The notes below the pieces were generated by a model. That model worked only from the letters and a program-made list of their open reading frames with translations, searched no databases and had not been told where the DNA came from. DNA of 64,000 nt from Terana coerulea (taxonomy: Eukaryota; Basidiomycota; Agaricomycetes; Polyporales; Phanerochaetaceae): positions 1,098,428 through 1,162,427 of the forward strand of contig JAKOGH010000005.1 in the NCBI GenBank assembly GCA_024811115.1, in the 5' to 3' direction. The position numbers and the translations under genes were made by a program. Positions 47,295-58,306 of the stretch are shown here, piece after piece. Within the stretch, counting starts at the first letter, position 1, and each line of letters starts with the position of its first letter.

Positions 47295-50200
47295 ATGCGT
47301 CGGCGTGCACCATCCTTGCCTAGACATCCCCCTCCTCCTTACGACGATGCAGACGGCGAGACCGAGTCTGCACACATGAAAGAGCGGCTTGGCCCTGCCC
47401 TCGAGGAGTGGATGAACGAGACATCTCGCGAGAAGATTTCCAATCTCTTGTTTGCGGCGGGCAGTATGATCAAGGATAGAGAGACTGGTGAGTATCCTCA
47501 AGAGAGTCTACGCTGGTTTTGTGACTAAGTCCACCTCGCCGTCTTGCGTTGTTCAATCCCCCCATTTTATTCCCCTCCTATAGAGCTCGGCGTCACATCC
47601 GCGTTGTATAAGAACCTCTCCCAAGAGAGCGCTTCCCTGAAGGCCAGACATGATGCATTTCTCGCGAGGATACCCGGACAGTCCCTCTCTCCCCTACCAT
47701 CCCCTACACGATCCGTATCTCCACTGCCACCGCCGTCACCTCATTACTATGGCATATCGCGGCCCTCGTCCCCTGCCGCTACCCTATCTCCGTCTATTGC
47801 ACCCATGTCTCCAACTCCCTCTATACTGTCTGAAATATCGCGACCGAGACACGCCCGCAAGATCTCGGTCACACCTTCCGACCTTAGCTACCTCGCTGAC
47901 CAGAATGCCGAACTCATGCACAAGCTCGAGAAGCTCGAGGAGGAAGGCACGCAAGCCGACCTCCGAGGCAAGCGGAAGCTTAAGAAGCTCGAGAAGGAGA
48001 TTGGCCTGCTGAGAGAGGAGCTGGAGAAAGACGCGCGAAAGGGGGAATGAGCTAGAGCAGAGAGTTATGCAGAAGGTGGGAAGGCAGGCCGGTCTGGACG
48101 ATCAAGAGGAGGAGGAGAAGCGAAAAGAACGGGAGGAGAGAGTGAGAGCGTTAAGAGGGAAGAGTATTGAGCGACAGGACGCTCGCACCACTGTTCCGGA
48201 CTTTGCACCTGCTCCCGAGCTCCCGAGAATGACTTCCTTCAAGCCAACTGGCCCTTCATCCGTCCTACAAGAAGAAGTTTCCACTCATGAGGACTCTTCG
48301 TCTATGTTGGCGAACGCGTCCACGACCACAGCTGTGTCTTCCTCTTCCGGTTCTCTCAGCACGCTCACACCATCCTCTACCCAGTCGCTGCCTTCCTCAA
48401 TATCACAAACGCAGCCCCTCGAGTATGCAATTATCGCCCAGCTTCTCTCGAAGATCCGCGAATTGGAGGAGACCAATACTCAAATAACCGCTGAGCAGAT
48501 GTCTACCTCGGAACGTCTTGCTGCCGCTCAACGTGACGTCGATAGTATCAAGCGCACCTACCAGTACTTAGGCACCGAAGACGGTGAGGTTGAGCTTTAT
48601 ATGGTCGCTGAAGACGACGAAGAGAATCTGAGCTTCGAGATGCCCATGGAGGATGGTTATGCCGATGAAGATAGTCCCTTTGTCAGCCCTTCCAAGAGAC
48701 GACTTCCGACTGGTCATACCCTCAAATTCAGCAGTCTAAGACGCAAACTCGAAGGCGACACTAGTCGGTTATCACTTGTGGAGGATCCTAACGAGGCCTT
48801 TGCGCACGGCGTCATGGAGCAGAGTACAACCAGAAGCGTGCTGTTGTCTGGAGACGGTGACGGGAGCCTGCGGGGAAACGGGGCTCAGAAGGTTGGGGCG
48901 CAGAAAGCGAGGAAGAGCGTCGTTGGCCTCTTTGATGGCGATCAGGACGTTGCTGAAGCATCTTCTGCTAAATCAAAGAAATATCCACGGTCTTTGAAAG
49001 TGTCACCTGCTTTCCGGCCTTTGTCGCCTTTGGTAATCCGTCCCATAGGCGAGTCCTCCAGCGAGCAACTTGCGGATATGTCAATGTGGTCTAACGCAGC
49101 TACAGACAACGACATGTCTGGCTCATTCGACTCTGAAGCTTCGACATCCCCGGAAGATTCCGTCTACGCCTCACCACTTCCGCCGCCTGCATTCGATCTT
49201 CCGCCCATCGAAGACCAGCTGGCGTCACCAAGCTCGTCTTTGTCCCTGTCTCGGTCGCCATCACCATCGCCCTCGACACTTGACGTCCGTGGAGGGGTAC
49301 TGCACACGCTAGGCTCGGAGCTCGGCAGTGAATTCGGAGATGACTGGGGCGAGCGCGCCGGGAACCACCATCTACGCGCGACAAGCCTGTACGACATCAG
49401 CACCAACGTCAGTATAAACAGCACCAGGACCGTTCCCGGCGGGTGGGTGCAGGAGAACGATGATGCGGACAGCGTTATTGGTACCGAGCCGCGCATTCAG
49501 GTCGACTTCAGCACAGAGATGGATGACCACGACAGAGTGACCAGTAGTGGTACGACCGCCGTGGCGCGCAGTGTCAGTGGAGACTCCGCGTCCGATTCTG
49601 TTACTCCCAGCGGCACTGTAGCTGGAACCCCCACGAGGTCTCATTTTTCCTTCAACAGCCACCTCAACCCTCAAGTCGTCGTGCTACCGCCCTCGCCCTC
49701 GCCAAACAAGTTCAAGACGGTCAAAGACTTGAAGGGGTGCGGGCGAAAGGCAGCTTACGATTGCCAGCAAGTCAGTCGTTGCCCGGCGATGCGTCCAGCT
49801 CAGGGTTGGACAGGGAGAAGTTGGAGAAGGCGAACGACCGGAAGGCACGGCTGTCTCAGACCGTTCGGGCCCGGACTAGCAGATGGGTCGAGAGACGGTA
49901 CACTGAAAACAACCTACCGCCACCGCTGTCTCCCGTCCTCTCGCCTACCTTGCCTCCAATAGCATTCCCGACTTCTCACGAGTCTGATGCGTCCATCTCC
50001 GAGTTCCCACTGGGTAGGCGGCGGTCGCAAATGCAGCTCCGACGGTTTGCGAAGGGCTCACCCTCGAACCACGCAGGCGCACGGCCAGCAGTGCGAAGGA
50101 GAAAATGGGCGAGTCCTTTGAGGACGCCGTGCATCGCGTGTCGCGGTCGATCTCGCTCACCTCTGGGTCTAAACCCAACGTCGACTTCGCGAAGTTTAGG

Positions 50201-50476
50201 CAACTTCAGCTTAACTTTGACCAGTCGGATGTCGAGCGCGAGGACAGCCCGCAAGTCGAACGCACGTCCTTCCCGTCTCCCACGCCGTACGACCCTGGCA
50301 ACGCAACCATGCAAATCACTAAGAAGAGCGGGTTCGTCGGCTTCATTCTGGAAGTCTGGCTTTGGTTGCAGTTTGCCATCGTGGTCATGGTATTCCTGTG
50401 GGCTATGGCGAGGCGGGGCCCCAAGAATGTACTCGCGGACACGGAGAGGACACAGAAGCAGGCTTTGAGAAGATAA
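47295..50476 (+). CDS. Coiled-coil, tail-anchored membrane protein, function unknown
   Basis: The first exon encodes MRRRAPSLPRHPPPPYDDAD and a short helix (EEWMNETSREKISNLLF). An intron (GTGAGT to CTATAG, about 47488-47583) follows. Then come a Ser/Pro-rich stretch and a coiled coil (LADQNAELMHKLEKLEEE, RKLKKLEKEIGLLREELEK), a second helical part (LEYAIIAQLLSKIRELEE) and a long acidic Ser-rich region. The end has a membrane span, WLWLQFAIVVMVFLWAMA, followed by a basic tail, so the protein is probably inserted in the ER or nuclear envelope with its bulk in the cytosol. The frame shifts at G5 (48041-48045, one G too many), at G4 (49734-49737) and near 50045-50075. Between these points the frames stay open for hundreds of codons. 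No family is identified. Confidence 0.7.
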
Positions 50477-50723
50477 ACCAACCAACAAATTCACCTCTAT
50501 CTCTATCATCAATCATTGCATGCTGCATACCCTCGTTCCTTGTCAACCTCAATACGGATTATGTGCATCCCGGACCTTACCCATCATATCTTGGAACCCG
50601 TGCATTGTACATAGTGTATACCTCTCAACTTCGTGATTTATTTCTTACATCTCTGTTCTTGTGTCAATGTCAATAGACGGTCTCAGGCTTCACGCCTTGC
50701 CCGTAAGTATGGCTTGCACAGGC

Positions 50724-51010
50724 TTAAATGTCGTGGACCCTCGGATCAAACGCCACAAAGCTGACTCTTGCCATTTCTGTCCCGCGCCGATCCGGGGTTG
50801 AGTCTTCAAGCGCCCAGATCTGTAGCGGCGTTACGTCAGAGCACCAGAAGGTGCTGAGGCCTTGCCCAAGACGACCGCATGTTATCAGAAATGCTATGCC
50901 TCCCTCTTAGTATTACCGTCTGTCCGGTCCTTTACATCTTAATAAAATATTGCAGTAACTAGCAAGTTCTGCTCACTTACCTTAGCGACGACGACATGTA
51001 ACCGGCCCAT
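50724..51010 (-). CDS. Candidate 69-residue spliced small protein
   Basis: Two exons, 50981-51010 and 50724-50903, join in phase 0 across a 77-base intron (GTAAGT to TAAGAG). They give a product starting MGRLHVVVAKGG and reading on through AFLITCGRLGQGLSTFWCSD and SFVAFDPRVHDI. The donor is a consensus GTAAGTGAG. Composition is protein-like with Trp, Cys and Phe well spread. The candidate ends divergently against the HIG1 gene: its start lies 215 bases before that gene's ATG on the other strand. No family was recognised. It may be a small gene, the last exon of a lost larger gene, or chance. Confidence 0.35.
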
Positions 51011-51161
51011 AGGATTCGGATGTAGGGCAAAAGCGGATCAATTGGACAACTTCGGACCGGCAATACGCTTGTGCCGCCCAGGCCTCAGAAGGGGATGTTG
51101 GAGATCGAGAGCGTGATGAAAGGAATGATGACAGGGCGGAACGAACTTGCACCACCTTGCA

Positions 51162-51167
51162 TTTATA
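51162..51167 (+). promoter_or_regulatory. TATA-like element of the HIG1 gene
   Basis: TTTATA occurs about 60 bases before the ATG at 51226 and is followed by an A/C-rich leader. The spacing fits a fungal core promoter. Confidence 0.35.
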
Positions 51168-51225
51168 CCACCACCAAGTCTTGACGAAGTCCTGCCCGTC
51201 TCCTTCCACCACTACCCTCAATACA

Positions 51226-52105
51226 ATGAAGGTTTGTCTATTTCTGTCCTCGTTCAGGTTCTCTTCCTGATGACCCTGGTCCTCAGATCATCACGAAAGA
51301 AGAACAAGATGCTCAGCAGTACGCCACCATTACCGGCGGCGCGAAGGGGTTCCTCGGAGGCGCTGCCTTCGCTCTGCCAGCTTCATACATCCTGCAAAAA
51401 CGGTGGGCGTATTACAGGCAACTGCCACCAAGTCTGAAGGCGTTTGGCGTTATCCTGGTCACCGTTCCGGCGTTCGTGATCAGCGCAGAACACGCAGGAC
51501 TGAAATATGAGCAGGAGAGATGGTGCGTGCTTGTTCTTCGTCAACTTGAACCATTTGAAGTTCAAGCTGGTACACAGGACCGATGCCGGTGCGCAAGAAA
51601 TACAGGCCGTGCAGCAACGTCAAGAACAACGATGGGAAACATTATCGCTCCCCGCGAAAATCAAGGACTATGCGGAACGTCACCAGTACAGCTTTATTCT
51701 TGGAGGCTGGGCTATAGGAATGACTGCGAGCTTTGCCATGATTGCGAGGAACAAGCATCAGACGATGCCACAGAAGGTTCGTGCGCATGAGTACCTGGTC
51801 ACTCATGCGGAGGTCACTCATACGCGCGACTGTATAGATCGTACAGGCTCGTATGTGGGCTCAAGGTCTGACCGTCGGCCTCCTCATTGGAGCTGGTGTC
51901 TTGAGTCAAACGAAGCGTCGCCAGACAATTGATGCAGGACCAGTTCGACACATTGTAAGCACGCTAACATGTTACTTTTTGTTGTCGAAGCTTACCACTC
52001 GCTTGCTCACAGGAGGCAGACCACTCGTGGAAGGACGTTCTCGCACAGGAGATGAAGGAGGAGGCTGACCGAGAGGCACGAAGAGCTGCTGCCGCGAGAC
52101 AGTAG
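51226..52105 (+). CDS. RCF2: HIG1-domain protein, Rcf2-like respiratory supercomplex factor
   Basis: Five exons join cleanly: a two-codon first exon (ATG AAG), then introns of GTTTGT to CCTCAG, GTGCGT to CACAG, GTTCGT to GTATAG and GTAAGC to TCACAG. The N-terminal half has two hydrophobic segments (GFLGGAAFALPASYIL, FGVILVTVPAFVIS). The C-terminal half carries the HIG1 domain: YSFILGGWAIGMTASFAMIA, then PQKIVQARMWAQGLTVG with the QKxxxxRxxxQ signature, and a second span. It ends with a charged helix (QEMKEEADREARRAAAARQ). This matches the Rcf2 arrangement. In yeast, Rcf2 sits in the inner mitochondrial membrane and helps cytochrome c oxidase and supercomplex assembly. Length is about 215 residues. 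Confidence 0.88.
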
Positions 52106-52752
52106 ACGAAGTCGCTTAGACCGGCTCACGGCTTTAGAAGCCTCCTAGATTTACGTGTTAATCTAGCAGCATAGACCTAATGTATACCTTAAATATGCTC
52201 ACTATTCACGGCCAATCACCAGTGTCGGTACACACTGCATATGTAGTGAATGGAATGACGAGCGCTAGACGTGTATCTCGCTTCACCCGAACCACCATGT
52301 CGCTCTGCCGCAGAGTACTGTTCTCCCGCTGCCGACAGCCGCCATAGGACTCTGTGCTATTGTACACTGTGGAATGTTGCTCTCTGCGCTGCTTGGAGGG
52401 TAGTGCTTTGATGCGGGGCTGAGCGACGTATATGCGAAATGCTTGAATATAGAATGTGCGTGTCGACTTCCTGTTAACCTTGAGTTTTCTGACCAGTTGT
52501 CATCTAGATCGTGTTATTTGATGTACATATGACCGTCATGCTTTTTTTCTTGGGTCCAGTACGCGCCAATGCATACATTCCACAAACTACAGCCATAAGC
52601 ATATCCAATCAAACATGACGAAGTCAGCTGCATGCATAGAACCCTGAGACGCTGGCTGCGTCTCGTGCCTTCCCTAAACCCTATACCGTGAAGACATGTA
52701 TATATGCGATACCGAGTGGATACATTGACTGCGACTACGACCACTTCCCCCC
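52106..52752. other. Intergenic stretch
   Basis: This stretch separates the HIG1 gene from the RBR gene. No gene, RNA or repeat was recognised. The part before 52753 should include the RBR promoter. Confidence 0.4.
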
Positions 52753-55055
52753 ATGAGGCAGGACGTTGCCACCACCAGGCTCCTCTCCGGGACTTTGACC
52801 GACCATGTGGTGTCGCATGGCCGCAGTCAGTATAGCGGCGCAGGAGGGGTATCGGCGTGTGGTCTCGCGGCGATGAACTGTGCGCGGATCGTGCTGTCGA
52901 AGGAGCAGGCTGGGGTACGAGGCCGCGCACTTCTGGAAGAGATGATGAAGGAAGAGTTGGCGGATGTGAGCACATTCTTCGTACGGCTGCGGCTGTGAGC
53001 TGATGCAAGAGCGTGGTGCAGGAAGTACTTAGCATTTGCTCATCGTGGTCCTCGTCGTCCCATCTGGATGTGGACGAAGTCATGCTTGCTCCTGTCTTTC
53101 AACGAACCTTGAACCTGCTGGTGTCCGATTTTGGGGAAAGCCAGTACGATAACTTCTTGAGGCTGCTTAAGTGCGTTCATTCCTGCGATCAATTCCTCCT
53201 AACTGACGCGTGCCTCTTTAGCCGGCTCAGAGGCGCAGGCAAGGGACATCGACGTTCGTCGTGCGTTATCATCACTCGTCCTCCGGAGATTGTCTCCTGT
53301 TTCTATATCGCTTGCGGACAAGTCGACGTCTTCGCCATCTTTGACTCACACCCACGACCTGATATACACCCTACTGGTGCAGCTTTCATATTCAACCCAA
53401 CTGCAGAAGCAACCGCAGTGTACCTTGCTCGGCTACTCGGTTATGATCCTAGTATGCTCGCCGATAGAAACATTCAATGGCAAGCTCAGCTTCTCGGCAA
53501 CTTCTCAGGACACATATTTGTGGCGCTCAACCTTCCCCCCGCCGCAACTCTCGGACTACTGGATGTCCGCTCTTCTCGAGACGAGCCTCGAGAGCCTCGC
53601 TCTTCGTGCCGAATCGGCAGACCTCAAAGCGGCAAATGCGCGTTTGACGGACGAGAATTCCCGACTTCAAAGGCTTTTGGATAGAGACCGACGCGATGAT
53701 GCTGTTCAACGTGGTAATGGCTCAAGACGGCCACCGCCCCCTATCCCACGAACCCCGCGACCTCCGAGGCGCGAGGGGATCATCTCATCGTTATTCCAGC
53801 AGGGAAGCAGCGCGCTTGCGGCGGCCAGATCACTTGCCAACCTTTCACCCTCCTCGCCAGCAGACCCATCTACGGTCACAGACCCACTACCTAGAGATGC
53901 GGCACAAGATGAAGGATCGGGGCACCGTCACGATGTGGTTGATAGCAAGTCGGGAAAAGCTCGCGCTTTGGACGATACACACGCCGACCCCGCAAATGAT
54001 CTCGCCTTTGCCCTCGAACAACAGCGGCTGTACGACGAAGAACACAACGCTTCTCAGAGCGAGGACAAGTCCACCTCTGACACGTTCTCCCAGACATTCA
54101 AGTGCAACATCTGCTTGGACAAACAGTCTCGGGAAGACGTGGCCGAGGTGGAGGGTTGCGAGCATCTGTTCTGTCGGGATTGTATAAGAGGATATGTCGA
54201 AAGCCAGCTGCAACAACATCTGTATCCGATCATGTGTCCGTTGTGCATCGCGGAACAAACGACTGGCGAGCCCACCTGTGCGTAACATCGTGCTACGCAT
54301 TGTAATTTGCCCTATTGACCACTGTGTATATGCAGTGCTCAGCAACGCATTCGTGCAACAGATTGGGCTGTCCGAGGAAGAATACACGATTTTCGTCGAG
54401 CTGGAGATGGCATCGTTCTCGATTTTGGTGCATTGTCGGAGGTAACTCATGCTTTGTTCCCATTCTTAACAAGTCTCATCCGAACGCCAGCTGTCAGAAC
54501 TCGTTCTTCGTGGACAGGCAAGAGCTCGAGGAGACCGAGATAATCAATTGTCCTCTGCCTCAGTGCCGAAGATCATGGTGCAAGTCATGCAATCTCGTCC
54601 TCGCTGATCACGGGGCGACTCATTCTTGCGACGGATCCGCGGAATTATCCGCGCTGATGGGCCAGAAGGGCTGGAAGTACTGTCCAGGTGCGAGTTACGG
54701 GGCTCAGGTGTGGTCAGGCGTGGTCTGATTTTCTGGGAAAAGGCTGCCAGACGCCAGCGGAGAAGATCGACGGATGCAACCATGTCAAGGTGGGCCATGT
54801 GTAAACCCCTTCAATGTTTAGCGAACTCAAATATGGTGCAGTGCACTTCTCCGGGATGTCATACGTTAGAATTTCTTCCTTGCATCTTGCGCGTCTTCGT
54901 GCTAACGTTAATCTCTCCGCAGGCACTTTTGCTACAGATGTGGCGTAGCCATCGTCAAATCTATCAGACCAAGAGAGATCGATACCGCCGTCTCCAGCCA
55001 CTATCAGAAATGCGATATGTTTGAGCAGATTCCTGACCTCGGAACGCCACCGTAG
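52753..55055 (+). CDS. RBR-type E3 ubiquitin ligase with N-terminal papain-like-looking domain
   Basis: The C-terminal half has RING1 (FKCNICLDKQS to EHLFCRDCIRGY to CPLC), an IBR (CPLPQCRRSWCKSCNL to HSCDG) and RING2 (KYCPGC, DGCNHVKC, HTHFCYRCG). The expected catalytic Cys lies in DGCNH, so it should pass ubiquitin through a thioester. The N-terminal ~235 residues are unrelated to RBR. They have Gln26 and Cys36 in SQYSGAGGVSACGLAAMN and, after two introns, His164 in VFAIFDSHPRPDIHPTGAAF. This order of Gln, Cys and His resembles papain-fold deubiquitinases. A short coiled coil (SLESLALRAESADLKAANAR) links the parts. Introns include about 52969-53020 and 53172-53221. The frame breaks once in a C6 run (53535-53540), where one C seems missing. 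The protease assignment is inferred; RBR is clear. Confidence 0.85.
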
Positions 55056-55419
55056 GGAATAGGGGTGTACAGATAACACGGTCGTTCTCCCTTCCTTCTT
55101 TAGTCTATGTACACGCTATAAACATGGGCTGTTGTACTCTCACCAGTTATCTATTGACCCTGTTGGACACGGTCAAATGTGATGTGAGTTTCCTACTGTT
55201 TTCCGAGGATCTGAGATGCTGAAAATGCGGACTAGAGGTTACGCTCTATTCAAATTGTCCCTTCATCTGTTATCGCCCAGGAAAGTCGCACGAAGGCGTA
55301 GTTGAGCTGTACTTAACTCCTCCGAAGCAAGCCGATGAGAACGTATGGTCTAAATAGAGGACTACGCGTATATGCAGTGTTGTGTTTTATTGCCAGCGAC
55401 CATGATACCTCAAGCGTAA

Positions 55420-55675
55420 GCGGTTGCGTCGGCACGCTCCTGCCTGTTCGTAGCGCACTTTCTCTGGATGCCCCACGTCAGTCAATGTTTCGACACCTGA
55501 CACGCTCTCCCCATGCTGACGTCTTCACATCCAGCATATTTTGCACCAAATGGTGTGTTCATCAACGATTCCATGAGTCTAAGAGTAATCAAGGTCGCCG
55601 CCTCTGGCCATTGCCACAGGTGTGATACATTCAAGTGAAGGCCTGACCTTGTGACGCCGCCATAGAAATTACCTT
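55420..55675 (+). pseudogene. Decayed duplicate of the RBR ligase 3' end
   Basis: This segment aligns in order with 54,835-55,070 of the intact gene. GTAGCGCACTTTCTCTGGATG matches GTGCAGTGCACTTCTCCGGG, CATATTTTGCACCAAATGGTG matches CACTTTTGCTACAGATGTGG, and GGCCTGACCTTGTGACGCCGCC matches ATTCCTGACCTCGGAACGCCACC. The intron position is conserved. The Cys codons of RING2 are mutated and stops interrupt the frame. It lies directly behind the intact gene in the same orientation, so it is a partial tandem duplicate that has decayed. It is expected to be non-functional. Confidence 0.7.
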
Positions 55676-56272
55676 GAAGCATCACAACTCCGGTTTTGAT
55701 AGGTTCCTTGATAAGTAGATTTCCTTCACGCAGCGTGGGGTCCTTGATTTTACCGCTTATCATTGACGGGTGGCGTGCCTCCCATACCCGTCTGTGGACG
55801 GTAAGCTACTATTTGTTGATTATCTTTCTGTGGTTCTCAGACAAGCAGTCTCAGGGAGCATGTGATGTTGCAGTCTTAACTACAAGTATTGTCCGACATG
55901 CAACCCAGCTTTCGAGGTGGCTCTAGCCGTCATCTGTCAAATTGCCCTGGTGAGAATTTGTGCCCTTTAAAAGATTGCATCTATTCATACACTCTTGACT
56001 TTGCCTCCGTGCTATTGCACACGGGTTTCATCTACATCTTCATCAGACATCGTGTTCCTTTACCGATACTAGGTGTACGTGTGTGGCCAAGACTCGACAC
56101 AAGTGGTCCCTTCGTACGCAGTCTTTGCCACACTTTCGGTAACGCCAGGCGATGGATTCCGCGCTTGAGCGCCATAACAATAGTCCATGACGGTCCTGGT
56201 ACAGGTCTATGACGAGACGCGGATCGTTGAGATGGGGTCAAACCAACTGTCGAAGCGAATAGAAGTAAAAGC

Positions 56273-56278
56273 TATATA
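56273..56278 (+). promoter_or_regulatory. TATA box of DUF6534 copy 2
   Basis: TATATA lies 61 bases before the ATG at 56339, in the expected position for a core promoter. Confidence 0.4.
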
Positions 56279-56338
56279 GTGACCTCCGTCGGACTCAAGA
56301 GCCTCCCGTCTCCCTCAGCTTTCCCTTCGTCCGTTTCT

Positions 56339-57880
56339 ATGGTCTCCACTGCCGGAAGTCTGGCCCCGATGTGAGTGACTGCTGCTGCGATTGAGGCCCA
56401 AACTCTGATACACTTATGTTTCTAGCGCAGCTCCTGTAGTATGTGAAGTCTTCTCTTGAACTCAGCGTGGTGCACTGGGTGTTGATTCGCCTCCAGCTCC
56501 TCGGGGCCTTCTTGAACTGGGGTCTTTTCGGAGTGCTATCTCTGCAAGTCTGTGAGTTGGCTGCTAAAAGGGCTATTGTAAATGATGTATGCACCTGACA
56601 TATATATTGCAGACTTGTACCATCTCTCCTTCCCTCGGGATGGTTACGGAGCCAAGTGGTTGGTTTATGGGATATATCTCGCTGATACAGTCCAAACTAT
56701 CCTCCTGACCTGCGATGTGTTCAATGTGTATGCTACACATTTTGGAAGCCTAGAGACGCTCGACTCAGTGCAAAACGAGTGGCTTTCAGTCCCTATATTC
56801 AGCAGCATAGGTGAGTGCTTTCGGTTTAGCTATTGTTCGTCGAGGTATTTCTCATTGCCATGACTTCAAACAGTCAGTGCTATCGTTCAAATCCATTATG
56901 CGTATCGGATCCATCTCTTGTCCGGTTCGCAGATGCTAAGTGTGGTCATCTCGGCGGTGCGTAGCATGTTGGGCCGAACAACTGTCCCATATTTAAGTGT
57001 TTTACAATTGTAGCTTGCGCTAGCACAGGGATCTGCTGGTATCGTTCAGGGCATTAAATCGGTCGGTAAAACGTATCACGTGTTAGCATCCGAGGTACAG
57101 ATAAGTGTGGCAGTACGTTCTCAATTCAATATCCTCCCGTGAAACACTCTTAGCTTCGTGCCGGCCTGGCCTAAATTATAGCTTTGGTTAGGCGGAAGTG
57201 CCCTATGTGATATCACAATCGCAGTCGTCATGACCATCTTAGTACGTGGGTTTGAGATTGCACTAGGGCGTCATTCCGGCCTAGGGCTTACCACATATCA
57301 CAGCTCCTCAGACAAGACGCCAACACAAAAAAGTCACAAGCGTTGATTACTAAGCTGGTCCATCTTGTCGTGCAGACGGGACTGCTGACAGGTCCGTATG
57401 AAGTCATGGCAGTCACTCAGATGAGCAGCGGACTGACAGTGCTTCAGCTGTTTCTGCGATAGTCGTTCTGATCCTGTACTTCGCGCTTCCAACACACGCA
57501 TACTATGCATGTGGAGCCGAAATGCTGGCCAAACTATACTCAAACTCCATGATGGTCCTGTTCAACAACCGTATGCATATTGTCGGGAGCAGGAATTGGA
57601 GATCACACGACGTTCATGCGATCCCGGCCGGTCTTCCCCAACAAACCCTTGGTATCCTGCATCTGAATTCTTCTGTCTCTCCGGCCCCTCTGTCCCCTCG
57701 TATTGCTGCCAAATCTCTTGGTGGTGTCCAGATCCAGGAGCAAGTTTGGGTACACACTGACTCAATTGAGTTGGACAAACAGGTCAGTATTTGGTTTCTA
57801 CGGCTCATCTTTCACGGGGTTCGTTGCTAATGTCTTGGTAATCTTCCCTTAACTGCAAGGATCAACACGCCGGTATCTGA
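56339..57880 (+). CDS. DUF6534-type multi-span membrane protein, copy 2
   Basis: The start MVSTAGSLAP is followed by an intron, a 13-base microexon at 56426-56438 (completing I-A-A-P-V) and LLGAFLNWGLFGVLSLQV. Then come LYHLSFPRDGYGAKWLVYG and TVQTILLTCDVFNVYATHFG. Further exons carry hydrophobic spans, for example VVALILYFALPTHAYYACGA, and the soluble tail MLAKLYSNSMMVLFNNRMHI to VQIQEQVWVHTDSIELDKQ. Unlike copy 1 at 25.2-26.8 kb, the tail exon is open throughout. The two copies share exon boundaries and about half to two thirds of readable residues, so they are paralogues. The last splice (GTCAGT to CTGCAAG, stop at 57880) is tentative; reading through would stop at 57830. Function is unknown. 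Confidence 0.75.
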
Positions 57881-58224
57881 GATTACTCGGATGAGCCTGA
57901 GATCCGCAGTTATAGCATGTCATACACCGGGCGATTTTTCTCAGACTCGAATGTCATCCAGATGTCTGTACAGACTTCATAGCACCGGTGGTGGTCTAAA
58001 TACATGCCATAATAAACTTCAAGATGGGAGTGGTACCTTAATTGCTAATACAGTATGGTAAGGTACTATATTGATGAGTTACAGCGCAACTACTAGAGCT
58101 ATTGAAAGCAACTCAAAAGTGTTGCTCGGTTGGGTATGGTTGCTCGGTTGAAAGTGTTGTGCTTGGTTGGGTACGGAGTAATTAATGGCCAAAATGTATA
58201 TGTCTACAGTGTGGGATTAGCATC
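57881..58224. other. Intergenic stretch with short local repeats
   Basis: AT-rich sequence. Around 58,115-58,170 the unit GTTGCTCGGTTG and close variants recur three to four times. No gene is recognised. Confidence 0.4.
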
Positions 58225-58306
58225 GGCCGCCTGGCGAAATGGCATCGCGTCTGACTACGACAAAGTTGTGATCAGGAGATTGCAGGTTCGACCCCTGCGG
58301 TGGTCA
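58225..58306 (+). tRNA. tRNA-Arg (anticodon ACG) with 10-base intron
   Basis: The acceptor strands GGCCGCC and GGTGGTC pair over seven positions with two G-T pairs. The D stem is GCGA/TCGC and the T arm is GCAGG-TTCGACC-CCTGC. The anticodon stem TCTGA/TCAGG encloses CTACGA and A, interrupted after position 37 by the ten bases CAAAGTTGTG (58261-58270). Spliced, the loop is CTACGAA, so the anticodon is ACG, which as inosine reads CGU, CGC and CGA arginine codons. The intron site is canonical for nuclear tRNAs. Confidence 0.93.

Larger units (their letters stand above)
55056..56338. other. Intergenic stretch with decayed RBR fragment
   Basis: The stretch holds a degenerate copy of the RBR 3' end (listed separately) and possibly more of it upstream, from about 55,130. 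Between 55,680 and 56,270 nothing is recognised. Confidence 0.4.
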
